From: CAYNJG01 sp965216885
Lineage (GTDB): Bacteria; Planctomycetota; Planctomycetia; Pirellulales; Pirellulaceae
NCBI GenBank assembly: GCA_965216885.1
Contig: OZ244209.1
Location: 2,790,001-2,854,000, forward strand
Direction: 5' to 3'
DNA length: 64,000 nt
The notes beneath the pieces are model-generated. The model searched no databases and was not told the origin of the DNA. It saw only the letters and a list, made by a program, of their open reading frames with translations. Positions 43,890 through 53,347 of this stretch are shown in pieces. Made by a program: the position numbers and the translations under genes. Numbering within the stretch: position 1 is the stretch's first letter; the number at the start of each line of letters is the position of its first letter.

Positions 43890-45356
43890 CTACTGGGGAA
43901 TTCGCTTCAGCATGTCCGCCAGCAGCTCCGGCTCGACCTTGCTAATGTCGACAATGCTGTCGGCGTCGTCCTGTAAATCATAGAGCTCGGTGTGAACCGC
44001 TTCGCCATCCTTCAGCTTGGCAACAAGCCGATGACCGGCGGTTCGCACTGTCACCGCGTCGCGCCAGTAACTACACACCTGCTCGCGGACGCGAGTACGT
44101 TCATGCCGCAGTACCGGCACGAGGCTGACCCCGTTCAGCGTATGCTGCGTCTTGCGAAAAGTTGGGCGACACAGCTCAACGAGCGTCGGATAGATATCGA
44201 TCGTTCCCGCAAGTGACGAAGTCTTTCGGCCGGCTGTCCTCATGCCTGGTACTTTCAGCATCAGCACACTTCGATTCGACCGCTCGAACGGAGCATGCTT
44301 GGCCCAAATCTCCTGCTCGCCAAGATGCCAACCATGGTCGCCCCAAATGACAACGACCGTCTCATTCGCCAGCTCCAGCTTCTCCAGCGCGACGAGCACT
44401 TTTCCAATCTGTCGGTCCACGTACCGTACGCAGGCACTGTAGGCTCGCTTGCAATTACGAATCGCATCGGCGGAAAGTGGGTTGGGCTTTTCGTGCTCCG
44501 TATCGTATTTGTAGAACTCGCCGCTGCGATGCCAGTAAGGTGAGTCAATCCGTCCCGCGGGAGGCAGTGGGATCTCGACACCGTCGAATGCATCCCAGTC
44601 CTGCTGCGGAGCGACGAACGGCAAGTGGGGCTTGTAAAATCCGAGCCCCATAAAAAATCGCTCGCCTGTTTCCTTGTGTTTTTTCAGTTGCTCAATGGCA
44701 ACCGCAGCATTCAGTCCGTCGGGGAGGTCCTCGTCATTCTCAACCGTGAATTGCCAAAGATCCTTGTTCCCGTTTCCGTCCTCGCGGTGCTGACCGTCGG
44801 CGTAGGCGAAAAACACTCCCCAGCCACGTTCCCACGATCCCATGGGCGTTAAGAGGTTCGTCCACGCATGGGGCATCTCCAGCCGCCCATCCCCCGAACC
44901 GTCGTAGGCGTAGACTTTCCCGTCCGCGGTATGCGAGATCTTGCCGATCAACGACGTGTTGTAGCCACTGCGTCGGAATAGCTCGGGCATCGATTGGGCG
45001 CCCGGTAACTCTTCCTCCACCAATGCTGTCTCGCCCGAGTAGAACGCATGGTTCTTCGTGGTGATGCCAGAAGCCGACGGACTACGCCCGGTCAGCATTG
45101 CGTAACGTGACGCTCCACATGTCGCTACCTGAACATAGTGACGATCAAACACCAAAGCCTGTCGGGAAAAGCGGTCGAGATTGTTCGATTGCGCGTGCTC
45201 GACGCCGTAGCAACCGAGTTCCGGCCGTAAATCATCAACGGCGATGAAGAGCACGTTGTAGCGATTGCCATCACCGTTCTCGGCCGCGTGAACCACGCTG
45301 CCAAACAGACAATAAACTGCCAGAACATACGCGACGATTGCTTTGCCCGTTTTCAT
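43890..45356 (-). CDS. Secreted iduronate-2-sulfatase-like sulfatase
   Basis: From the ATG at 45356 it is 488 residues, with signal peptide MKTGKAIVAYVLAVYCLFGS (cleavage near VHAAE). An upstream ATG at 45371 gives five more residues; a GAGAG motif sits just before the chosen ATG. The metal motif is NVLFIAVDDLRPELGCYG, and the formylglycine site is TCGASRYAMLTGRSP with Cys 80 and Ala in the usual Pro position (a known variant). FYKPHLPFVAP and WGDHGWHLGEQEIWAKH are iduronate-2-sulfatase-like. It would desulfate a polysaccharide outside the cell. Confidence 0.87.
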   Translation of the reverse strand: MKTGKAIVAYVLAVYCLFGSVVHAAENGDGNRYNVLFIAVDDLRPELGCYGVEHAQSNNLDRFSRQALVFDRHYVQVATCGASRYAMLTGRSPSASGITTKNHAFYSGETALVEEELPGAQSMPELFRRSGYNTSLIGKISHTADGKVYAYDGSGDGRLEMPHAWTNLLTPMGSWERGWGVFFAYADGQHREDGNGNKDLWQFTVENDEDLPDGLNAAVAIEQLKKHKETGERFFMGLGFYKPHLPFVAPQQDWDAFDGVEIPLPPAGRIDSPYWHRSGEFYKYDTEHEKPNPLSADAIRNCKRAYSACVRYVDRQIGKVLVALEKLELANETVVVIWGDHGWHLGEQEIWAKHAPFERSNRSVLMLKVPGMRTAGRKTSSLAGTIDIYPTLVELCRPTFRKTQHTLNGVSLVPVLRHERTRVREQVCSYWRDAVTVRTAGHRLVAKLKDGEAVHTELYDLQDDADSIVDISKVEPELLADMLKRIPQ

Positions 45357-45510
45357 TTCTCTCTCATTCATGTAGGCGTCACTGGGCGATGTGGTGCAGC
45401 GCTGCGATTGTAACCGACCAGTATCCTGCTGTCGCGCCGGCGGAACGAAAACCACCGCAAACACCGAGCGCCCATCGCAGTAAACCAGCCGCTCTGCTCG
45501 CCGCAAGCCC

Positions 45511-46599
45511 TCACCGTGATGGTTGCTGCATCGACTGCATTTCCGTTGCGTGCGAAGCGGGGACCTCGCTGGCCAGACCGTAAAAAAGAGCCGTGCAACC
45601 ATCACTGGTCGGTATCGGCTTTCCGATCGGAGCGAAGCCATTGTCGGCCATCACCATATCGTGCTCCGCCCGCGTGTAGCACGTGCCTTTGCCTTCGGTA
45701 AGTCGAAAGAGCGTCATCGCGTAGCAGGCCATCCAGAGCGCCTGCACCCATTCCTCGGCCGAGTTCCAGGTAGCGGCGAGCAGGGGTTCATGAATGCAGA
45801 TTACGCCACCCGGTGCAATCGAATCCCGCACGTTGGTCATCAAAGTGGAATACTCCTCTGGAAGCCAGTCATGGGCCGTATTCGAAATACAGTAGACGTC
45901 GGCCGGCGGAACCTGCTTGAAGAAATCCTGTTCAAGCTGCTCAATCCTGTCGAGTTCGATTCCGTTCTGGTCCGCAATACTTCTCGCGTGTCGCATTCCG
46001 TTCGCGCGGTCAACCAGAATCGCGCGGGTAAGATTCGGCATGGCAGCCAGACTCGCAGCGGCGACGTACGGCGAACCGGCGCCAATGTCGGCCAGAATCC
46101 GCGCCTTGGCGGCATGTGGTTTGATGGCATCTGCCAACGGCCCAGCAAAATTTCTCGCGCGGGAGGATAGACCGTGGGCGATCTCCTCCGCCACTTCCGG
46201 CAGGTCCATGATCGTCTCCGCGACATCGTCACCGGCATACAGCGGCAGCGATCCCTCGGCCAGCTGCCCCCGCAGCAGCCCGATGTACGCGTCCACTTCC
46301 TCACCTATCCCCATCGCCAGGTACGGACGACGCGATGTTGGCACGGCTTCCGCCAGACATTCGCGAGCTCGCGCCGAAACACTCACTTTCTGTCCGTCGC
46401 GATGCAGAATCTCCATCACTTCCAGCAAGGCGACGTATGTCCGAGTGGCCTGAACGGTGAAGCCGAATTCTTCCTGCAGACTCGCCATTGTGACAGTGCG
46501 ATCGCCAAGGACATCGACAATCCGCAGCTTGAACGCAGCCCTGAGCGCCTGAGCAGCTTCTTCAAATCGCAACAGTGCGTAGTACTTTCCTGCGTCCAT
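45511..46599 (-). CDS. SAM-dependent methyltransferase (O-methyltransferase type)
   Basis: The 362-residue product has an N-terminal winged-helix dimerisation part (residues 1-90) and a Rossmann-like methyltransferase domain with ARILADIGAGSPYVAAAS (motif I) and 'ISNTAHDWLPEEYSTLM' (motif after strand 4), similar to plant-type O-methyltransferases. AGGAGA is placed six bases before the ATG at 46599 and decides the start; another in-frame ATG lies at 46626. The acceptor is unknown. It is next to, and upstream of, the sulfatase gene at 43890. Confidence 0.8.
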   Translation of the reverse strand: MDAGKYYALLRFEEAAQALRAAFKLRIVDVLGDRTVTMASLQEEFGFTVQATRTYVALLEVMEILHRDGQKVSVSARARECLAEAVPTSRRPYLAMGIGEEVDAYIGLLRGQLAEGSLPLYAGDDVAETIMDLPEVAEEIAHGLSSRARNFAGPLADAIKPHAAKARILADIGAGSPYVAAASLAAMPNLTRAILVDRANGMRHARSIADQNGIELDRIEQLEQDFFKQVPPADVYCISNTAHDWLPEEYSTLMTNVRDSIAPGGVICIHEPLLAATWNSAEEWVQALWMACYAMTLFRLTEGKGTCYTRAEHDMVMADNGFAPIGKPIPTSDGCTALFYGLASEVPASHATEMQSMQQPSR

Positions 46600-46716
46600 G
46601 GACGTCTCCTGATTACATTCCACCATGTGCCGGTCAGCAAATGGGATCGATTCCGTTTAAGATATTGTCAGCCACCGTACGCTTCGACAATCCCCCGACT
46701 CCGCATCCGAGCCCAA

Positions 46717-47916
46717 ATGACTGTTCAGGAATTCGAAGATCTTCGCAACGAACACGAAGACCGCCCCGCACGTTTTGTTTCTGTCGACGCGTTACGCGGA
46801 TTCGACATGTTCTGGATTCTCGGTGCAGACATGCTGGCCCGAGCACTGCCGCTCACCAATCGACAATTGGCCATTGAGGTTGGACATGAAGAAGTCGCCA
46901 GCCTGAGCCCCGTGGACCAGGGCATCTGGCACTTTGCCGACCAACTGGAACACGTCCCATGGGACGGATTTCATTTCTATGACCTGATCTTTCCGCTTTT
47001 CGTGTTTCTGATGGGCGTCTCCACCGTTTTCTCGCTGGAACGAATCGTGGAGACGAAGGGCAGGGGATCAGCTTACTGGCGAGTCATCCGCCGCGGCATC
47101 ATTCTGTACCTGCTGGGACTCTTCTACTACGGCGGTATGGGCGATCCCGAACAGTTTCGACTGGTTGGAGTTCTGCAGCGCATCGCGACTTGTTACCTGA
47201 TTGGCGGACTGCTCTATCTCACATTCAGCTGGCGAGCACTAATCGGAATCTCGATCGTCTTTCTCGGTGGCTACTGGGCCGCGATGAACTTCATGCCCGT
47301 TCCCGGTGTTGGGAACGCCAACTGGGTTGAAGGCACCAACCTCGCGCACTACGTCGACAAGTTCTACCTACCGGGCTACAAGTGGGACAACAAAGACTGG
47401 GATCCCGAGGGGCTGCTGAGCGCCATTCCTGCGGTCGTCAGTGGATTGCTGGGAATCTTCGGCGGCCTGCTGATGAAGAACCGGGACATCGGCGGCGGCA
47501 CGCGTGTCATGACCCTGCTAGGTCTCGGAGCCGTTTGCATTGCGGCCGGGTTCGGCTGGCATGAGGCACCAACGCTGAACTGCCCGATCATCAAGAATCT
47601 CTGGACACCTTCGTTCGTACTTTACGCTGGCGGCTGGAGCTTTGTCCTACTGGCAGTTTTCCACCTCATCATCGACATCGCCAAATTCGACATCTGGGCT
47701 CGGCCGTTCGTCTGGATTGGCATGAATCCAATCACGCTGTACCTGCTGAACAATATGGTCGGCGGATACGATTCGTTGGTTCGCCGGTTTGCCCTGGATC
47801 GCTGGGTCGAACCGGCCGCTCCATGGGGCAACCTGGGCGTCGCGATCGTGACGACCCTGATTCCCGTCTGGATCGCGTGGCTGATGTACCGCAGCAAGTT
47901 CTTCATTCGCGTCTGA
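46717..47916 (+). CDS. DUF5009 membrane acyltransferase (HGSNAT-like)
   Basis: From the ATG at 46717 the protein is 399 residues and begins with the family signature RFVSVDALRGFDMFWILGAD after a 20-residue cytosolic tail. About ten membrane helices follow, including FPLFVFLMGVSTVFSLE, 'LFYYGGMG', 'LQRIATCYLIGGLLYLTFSW' and 'WIGMNPITLYLLNNMVGG'. The family is related to heparan-alpha-glucosaminide N-acetyltransferase and probably moves acetyl groups across the membrane to a sugar. The start is set by the DALRG region; the open frame further upstream is the shadow of the methyltransferase gene. Confidence 0.85.
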   Translation: MTVQEFEDLRNEHEDRPARFVSVDALRGFDMFWILGADMLARALPLTNRQLAIEVGHEEVASLSPVDQGIWHFADQLEHVPWDGFHFYDLIFPLFVFLMGVSTVFSLERIVETKGRGSAYWRVIRRGIILYLLGLFYYGGMGDPEQFRLVGVLQRIATCYLIGGLLYLTFSWRALIGISIVFLGGYWAAMNFMPVPGVGNANWVEGTNLAHYVDKFYLPGYKWDNKDWDPEGLLSAIPAVVSGLLGIFGGLLMKNRDIGGGTRVMTLLGLGAVCIAAGFGWHEAPTLNCPIIKNLWTPSFVLYAGGWSFVLLAVFHLIIDIAKFDIWARPFVWIGMNPITLYLLNNMVGGYDSLVRRFALDRWVEPAAPWGNLGVAIVTTLIPVWIAWLMYRSKFFIRV

Positions 47917-47981
47917 CGTGACGTAGAAACACGGCCACGCGCTGAAGGCTAGAGCGAGTTAAACACGACGCGTGGGCGTGG

Positions 47982-50309
47982 TTAGTTCGCACTTTCGGCG
48001 GGAACCGGTTGTTCGCTTTCCGCTTTGCTGCCGCCAGGCTTTTCGCCGTAGCGGGCCAGCAGGGCGGGCAGGAAAATCATGTCGCCAAACAGAGCCGAAG
48101 CGATCGTAATGGCCCCCATCCACGCGAACACCCGATGCTCGCGAGATTCGCTGAACAGGACCGTACAGAAGCCCGCCAACAGGACAACCGTGGTCATAAT
48201 GAGCGCCGTTCCAACACCGGTGAACGCGCGGCGAATGGCCAGATTCCGGTCGTCCGTCTTGCGGATCTCTTCCTGGTAACGGGTCAAAAAGTGGATCGTG
48301 TCGTCCACGGCAATGCCCAGACAGATTGTGAACGAGCACACGCTAACCATCTCCAGATACTGGCCCGTGATCACCAAGAAACTGGCGGCCAGCACCAGCG
48401 GAAACAGGTTGGGAATGATGGAGATCAGTCCGATTCGCAACGAGCGATAAACGATCGTCAGTACCACGAAAATAATGAAGCTCGCCGAGAACAGACTTTT
48501 CAGCAGGTCGACGACGATCTGATGTAAGTTCTTCCAGCGCCAGACGGCTCCCTGTTCGGCAAGATACACGTTGAAATCGGGATGTCGCGAACCAATCTCT
48601 TCAAGTCCGACCTGCACACGCTCAAACACCGGACCGTACTTTGCAATTCCAATGTCCTGCACACGGAACATAACTTTCGCAAAGTTGTATTCGGGCGTGT
48701 AGAACGCCCGTTTCAGCGGTGGAGGCAACAGATCCAACATCGGCATACGATCCGCCGCCGAGCCCTCGCCGGGTAATGCGTCTACGAGGTTGCGAATCGA
48801 AAGCGGATGCCCAATCAACGCTTCGGTCCCGAGCAAATCATCCACTTCGGTAACCACTTCGAGCACGCGACCGCTGTCAGAGGGTACTTCCGGATTCCAG
48901 CGGACGTGAACTTCGCCGATTTCGAGTCCGCCCATTGCCTGATCCATCTTCGCGAGTGCGACAACCGGCTCGGCATCGGTCGGCAGCGCCTCGACCCGAC
49001 GCTGGTCAGGCTTCAGCAGACACGAGACCAAAAACAGACCCAAGGTGACCGCAATTCCAAGCTTGCTGAACAGCCCGATCCGGGCGAGCGTGTAGTCCAC
49101 GATGTAACTGATCTTGCCGAGATTCTGATCAATCAGACTCTTCTCCAGTCCATGATGCACGCGGCGTCCCAGCCACGACGAACACAGTAGCGGAATGGTC
49201 GTGACCACAGAAACAAACGTACACAGCACTCCGATCACGCAACAGAACCCAAACTCCTTCACCGTTTCGTGCGAAGCCAGCATCAGCGACCCAAATCCGA
49301 TCGCCGTTGTCAGCGACGTCAACGCACAGGCCAGCCCGACTTCGCGGACACCCTCGCGTGCAGCGTCCAACGTGGACAGCCCGGCAGCTCGCAGTTTGCG
49401 AATGTGCACCATCAGATGCACGCCATCGGTCAGCCCCACAAGACTGACGAGGACCGGCAGAATCACGTCATTGAAAGGGTTGTCCTGAACCTCGAAATAC
49501 GGCAACAAACCCAACGTCCAGAAGACTCCCAACGCCGGCGCGACGGCTACGATAATCACCGCCGGCAGACCACGGAACAGAATGAGTGCCATGACGGCAA
49601 TCATCCCGTAGCCAATCAACTGATACTTCAGCAGGCTGGCTTCGTGCTGTTGAATGAAGGTCAACTGCAATGGAGTGTTGCCCGTCACCGAGAATTCGAC
49701 ATCCAGGTCCGATACATCCGCGGCCGCTGTAGCCGCCAGGTCCGCGAGGCCTTCAATACAATCCTCATTGGATTCGACAAAGAAGTAGTCAAACTTCACC
49801 AACAGCAACAGCGTCCTGCCATCGGCAGAGAGCATTTGCCCTTTCACCAGAGGGTTCTCGAGCGCCTTCTTGCGGGCGTTGTCAAACCGGGCCTGCGAAG
49901 CGGTAGCGTTGGGCAACAACGGTTCCGGCAGGCCAAAGATATTGAGAATCGGCACGACATCCATCCACACAACACTGCGAATGTGTCGCGCCGACTGTAG
50001 CGTTTCGACGACGTGTCGCATCGTCTTCGCGCCCTTGGGAGTAAAGAACCCGTCGGATTCAACGACGACAATCGCGTGCGCGTCGGCAACACTGAATGGA
50101 TTGACTTCCGGCGGACGTTTCGCCTGATTCTCGAAACGCGGCGTCTCCTCTTCTTCAACGACTTCCGGTGCTGGATTGATAAAATCCAGAACCAATTCGG
50201 GGCGAAAGTAGCCCAGCACGGCTGTCGACGTCACGGCGATCAGCAGCAGGATCGTCCACCAGGGACGTTCAACGATCCAGTCCGAATACCGATGAAAGAG
50301 ACGTGACAC
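47982..50309 (-). CDS. RND/MMPL-family exporter
   Basis: A 775-residue membrane protein in two symmetrical halves, each with about six helices. A first helix (WWTILLLIAVTSTAVLGYF) precedes a large periplasmic loop. Helix blocks with GLTDGVHLMVHIRKL in the first half and GIAVDDTIHFLTRYQEE in the second half carry the acidic residues of RND transporters. The C terminus is basic/acidic and polar. The family exports lipids, hopanoids or other hydrophobic compounds by proton motive force. No membrane-fusion or outer membrane channel gene is next to it. Substrate unknown. Confidence 0.85.
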   Translation of the reverse strand: MSRLFHRYSDWIVERPWWTILLLIAVTSTAVLGYFRPELVLDFINPAPEVVEEEETPRFENQAKRPPEVNPFSVADAHAIVVVESDGFFTPKGAKTMRHVVETLQSARHIRSVVWMDVVPILNIFGLPEPLLPNATASQARFDNARKKALENPLVKGQMLSADGRTLLLLVKFDYFFVESNEDCIEGLADLAATAAADVSDLDVEFSVTGNTPLQLTFIQQHEASLLKYQLIGYGMIAVMALILFRGLPAVIIVAVAPALGVFWTLGLLPYFEVQDNPFNDVILPVLVSLVGLTDGVHLMVHIRKLRAAGLSTLDAAREGVREVGLACALTSLTTAIGFGSLMLASHETVKEFGFCCVIGVLCTFVSVVTTIPLLCSSWLGRRVHHGLEKSLIDQNLGKISYIVDYTLARIGLFSKLGIAVTLGLFLVSCLLKPDQRRVEALPTDAEPVVALAKMDQAMGGLEIGEVHVRWNPEVPSDSGRVLEVVTEVDDLLGTEALIGHPLSIRNLVDALPGEGSAADRMPMLDLLPPPLKRAFYTPEYNFAKVMFRVQDIGIAKYGPVFERVQVGLEEIGSRHPDFNVYLAEQGAVWRWKNLHQIVVDLLKSLFSASFIIFVVLTIVYRSLRIGLISIIPNLFPLVLAASFLVITGQYLEMVSVCSFTICLGIAVDDTIHFLTRYQEEIRKTDDRNLAIRRAFTGVGTALIMTTVVLLAGFCTVLFSESREHRVFAWMGAITIASALFGDMIFLPALLARYGEKPGGSKAESEQPVPAESAN

Positions 50310-50365
50310 AATGAGTGCTCCGTTTGGTGCAGCCTGCGAGCGGGACGACCCATCGCATCAGAAAG

Positions 50366-52339
50366 CTATCGAACTCGCCAACGTGCAGCCTGCTCGATTT
50401 CCTCCCGCGTGAGCTTGCCATCGCGATTCGCGTCGATATCCCAGAACACCTTTCGCCGAAAGACGTCCGGGGTTTCGAACTGCGTGACGAGCCCGTCCTT
50501 GTTGCGATCAAACTTCGCCAGCATGCGGTCTGCTTCTGCCGCCATCTTCGCCAGCTTCTCCGGCGAGTCTCCCCGCGGAGCCTCCTTTGGCTTAGTTCGA
50601 GGTGTGGCATCGACCGGCGCGACCCGCGGCTCCATGACCCCAAAGAAGGCAACCGCCATTTCCTCCCAAGTCTGATCACCCCACGTTACATACTCGTCGG
50701 GGTTCGGATTCACGGGGTTGGCCGACGAGTTGTCGAAATGTACGTCAAACGACATACCGTCAATCGAAGACAGGTCCAACGGCTCTTTCAACTCGTAGGC
50801 ATGTTGCCAGTTAAAGTCGTACTGCGGCACGTCCAGCAGAACGGAACGCTCGCCATTGTGTTCGGCATACAGTCGAAATGACTTCCCGCGGACATGCATG
50901 TGCGGCGAGATGGCCAGCAGTTTCGTATGCGGCGCCGATCGAGGTACTCGCGCGTGAACCTTGCAATCCGGATCATGCGGAGCAATCTCGAACTGCTGAT
51001 CGATGCCCGCAATCGTGTACACGCGATGCGTGATATCCTCATCGCGTCCGAACGTGAGCCCGACCTTCGTCAGGTCCTGTTGATCCGTCCCATTGGGCGT
51101 GTAGTGCTGCTGAAAAACCAGCTTCGACCCCGCCGGCACAAAGTAGGCCGCGTTCTCGGGAAACCGCCCCGCCAGCGAACCCGGTACGTAGGCAGTCAAC
51201 CAGCCGATCCCCTTGAACTCCGCACCGTCCGGCGGACGCACGAACACAATGCTGTGATGCACCACGGACGTATTGCCCGGAACGATCTGAGCACCCGTGA
51301 TCCATTTGTCTTCTTCAAACTTGGGGTCCACCAGGAAATACTGGTACTCCACCGTTCCCTCGGATGCCACCTTGAACGGCTTGCTACTCATAGGCAGTAC
51401 GACATCCGGCTCGCGGGCCAGTCGCCAGCCTTGCGTGTAGGTTGGTGGTTCGGGCAGGTCGTCCGCATCGCCATAAGCCATTCCTGATGCAACCCACGAT
51501 CGCAACTGCTCTTTTGCTTCGCTGGGCAAATGCCGAGCGTTGACGAATTCACCGTGATCAGGACTCGCGTGCCACGGTGGCATACGACCATCGTCGATGA
51601 CTTCGATCATGGTGTCCGCCCAACCAACCACTTCGTCGTAGTCCTCCAGCGAAAACGGCGCGATCTCGCCAGAGCGATGACACTCGACGCAATTCTTCTG
51701 CAGGATGCGCACCACCTGGTTGCAATAGGTAACGTCGCTGGATGCAACGGGCGTTTTGACTCGGCCAATCAAACACCCGGGAGCCTTCGTAATCGGTTGT
51801 TCAATTTCTCGACCAGCGATAAGCGTCTCAATCGCCAACCGCAGATCCTCGCGGGCGGCTTTCGGTCGACTGACACCCGGCATGTACTGATCATCAATTC
51901 GTCCGCGGTAACGCACTTTCGCTTGCCGATCGAGCACGAAGACTTCCGGTGTCCGTTGCGCGGCGAACTTGTCCGCAATGAAGTTCCGGTGATCTTTCAG
52001 AATTGGAAATCGCAAACCATGCTTCTTCGCGTATGCGGCCACATCCGCCGCGGAGTCCTGCCGGTTGCTGTTGATCGCAACGAAACGAACCTGGGAAAAT
52101 TCTTCACTGAGCCGATTCAGCCGCGGCGCGTAAAGCTGCGCCAGGGGACACTCGGCCCCCATGAAACAGACGACCGTCAACTCCGCTTGCGTCGCGTCGA
52201 CATCGACCATCTGTTGGTCTGCATCCGGCAAGCGGAAAGCCTCGATGAACGACTGGTTAACCTTTTCAGTTGGTTCTGCAGAAAGCAGTGACGCTCCCAT
52301 GCTCCCGATGAGCACCAGGACCGTAATGAAGTATTTCAT
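50366..52339 (-). CDS. Redoxin / cytochrome c / Cu-monooxygenase-like / EF-hand multidomain secreted protein
   Basis: From the ATG at 52339 the protein is 657 residues, with a signal peptide (MKYFITVLVLIGSMGASLLS). Residues about 30-180 form a redoxin domain (VVCFMGAECPLAQLYAPRL, 'TPEVFVLDRQAKVRYRGRID') with only one Cys in the active-site region. A c-heme motif follows in LQKNCVECHRSGEIAPFSLED. Residues about 300-550 resemble the copper type II ascorbate-dependent monooxygenase fold (SVVHHSIVFVRPPDG; LLAISPHMHVRGKSFRL). The C terminus has two EF-hands (FDRNKDGLVTQFET, DIDANRDGKLTREEIE). A periplasmic redox enzyme seems likely; substrate unknown. The family is common in planctomycetes and related bacteria. 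Confidence 0.83.
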   Translation of the reverse strand: MKYFITVLVLIGSMGASLLSAEPTEKVNQSFIEAFRLPDADQQMVDVDATQAELTVVCFMGAECPLAQLYAPRLNRLSEEFSQVRFVAINSNRQDSAADVAAYAKKHGLRFPILKDHRNFIADKFAAQRTPEVFVLDRQAKVRYRGRIDDQYMPGVSRPKAAREDLRLAIETLIAGREIEQPITKAPGCLIGRVKTPVASSDVTYCNQVVRILQKNCVECHRSGEIAPFSLEDYDEVVGWADTMIEVIDDGRMPPWHASPDHGEFVNARHLPSEAKEQLRSWVASGMAYGDADDLPEPPTYTQGWRLAREPDVVLPMSSKPFKVASEGTVEYQYFLVDPKFEEDKWITGAQIVPGNTSVVHHSIVFVRPPDGAEFKGIGWLTAYVPGSLAGRFPENAAYFVPAGSKLVFQQHYTPNGTDQQDLTKVGLTFGRDEDITHRVYTIAGIDQQFEIAPHDPDCKVHARVPRSAPHTKLLAISPHMHVRGKSFRLYAEHNGERSVLLDVPQYDFNWQHAYELKEPLDLSSIDGMSFDVHFDNSSANPVNPNPDEYVTWGDQTWEEMAVAFFGVMEPRVAPVDATPRTKPKEAPRGDSPEKLAKMAAEADRMLAKFDRNKDGLVTQFETPDVFRRKVFWDIDANRDGKLTREEIEQAARWRVR

Positions 52340-52510
52340 TGATATTCCGTCGAACGTTGGTTTTGCCTCGGGACTGAGTATAGACGTGGACCGGCCTTCG
52401 ATCCAAGCCAAACGTGACCCCACCACCTTTGGTCGCAGCGTCTTCATGATCGGCCCGTGGAACGGATTCGCCCTGAATTCACCAGTATTGGCGTATCATC
52501 GGCAATTTGA

Positions 52511-53182
52511 TCACCCTTCCGGAAATTCAATCGCTCGAGTAAACCAATCCGGCTGAACGGGTGAGGCACATCGCAATTCTGAGGACGTATGTACTGCTTT
52601 GTGTTCGCTCGCGATCTTCGCCTGAGCCAGAAACGCCTGTAACATCTGGTAACCAAACTCGGTGAGCACCGACTCCGGATGAAACTGCCAACCCACCACG
52701 GGAAACTCCCGATGCTCGATCGCCATGATCGTGCCGTCTGCCAGCCGTGCATTCACACGCAGACAAGCCGGTAACGATTCCGGACACGCAACCAGCGAAT
52801 GATAGCGGCCAACAGCGAAAGAGTTGGGCAAGCCCGCGAATGATCCCGTGCCATCATGCTCAAGCGAACTGGCTCGACCGTGGACTGGCTCATTCGAACG
52901 AATGGTCGAACCTCCGAACGCCTCAGAAATCGCCTGATGCCCAAGGCAAACGCCAAGCATCGGTATCGTCGAATGCAGATCGCGAATCACCTCCAGGCAA
53001 CAGCCGGCCTGCTGCGGAGCACACGGACCCGGCGAAAGCACGATCGCGTCTGGTCGAAGTTCCTTGATCTCGTGGACGGTAATCCCGTCATTGCGTACCA
53101 CCGTGGTCTGCTGACCAAGGCGTCGCAGATACCGCGCAAGATTGTGGACGAAGCTGTCGTAGTTGTCGATGAGCAGAATCAT
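52511..53182 (-). CDS. pabA: Para-aminobenzoate/anthranilate synthase glutamine amidotransferase subunit
   Basis: A 223-residue class I glutamine amidotransferase: MILLIDNYDSFVHNLARYL, the nucleophile site MLGVCLGHQAISEAFGG (Cys) and the His/Glu pair in WQFHPESVLTEFGYQM. It releases ammonia from glutamine for the chorismate-binding partner. The partner gene upstream (53348) has PabB features, so aminodeoxychorismate synthase for folate is preferred over anthranilate synthase. A repeat element lies between the two. Confidence 0.87.
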   Translation of the reverse strand: MILLIDNYDSFVHNLARYLRRLGQQTTVVRNDGITVHEIKELRPDAIVLSPGPCAPQQAGCCLEVIRDLHSTIPMLGVCLGHQAISEAFGGSTIRSNEPVHGRASSLEHDGTGSFAGLPNSFAVGRYHSLVACPESLPACLRVNARLADGTIMAIEHREFPVVGWQFHPESVLTEFGYQMLQAFLAQAKIASEHKAVHTSSELRCASPVQPDWFTRAIEFPEG

Positions 53183-53227
53183 GATTGGACACGAACGCTT
53201 GTTCTGGCTGGACAGCGACAGGTCCGC

Positions 53228-53304
53228 TCGTAGTACCGCCTTCATGCGGAAAAACCTGTTTGGCTCGCGATACCGTGCCGCTCCGCCTCAAGGCGATACT
53301 ACGA
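53228..53304. repeat. Palindromic repeat element between pabB and pabA
   Basis: Two 23-base arms, 53228-53250 and 53282-53304, are inverted copies with three mismatches (TCGTAGTAyCGCCTTsAkGCGGA). Each arm also contains its own small palindrome (CCGCcttcatGCGG at 53236-53249). The spacer is 31 bases. It sits entirely in the gap between pabB and pabA, and has the form of a REP/BIME-like or MITE-like extragenic element. Confidence 0.65.
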
Positions 53305-53347
53305 ACACGTTAAACGAAATCGCTGACTCAAACCTGTCGCTGTGCAA

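Noticed and set aside
46174..46716. N-terminal extension of the DUF5009 frame
   Set aside because: The extension overlaps the methyltransferase gene antisense; the family begins with the DALRG region after the ATG at 46717.
47940..47990. Possible bidirectional terminator (CCACGCG...CGCGTGG) between convergent genes
   Set aside because: The arms are only seven bases and the loop is about 20 bases with no T-run, so I did not list it as a feature.
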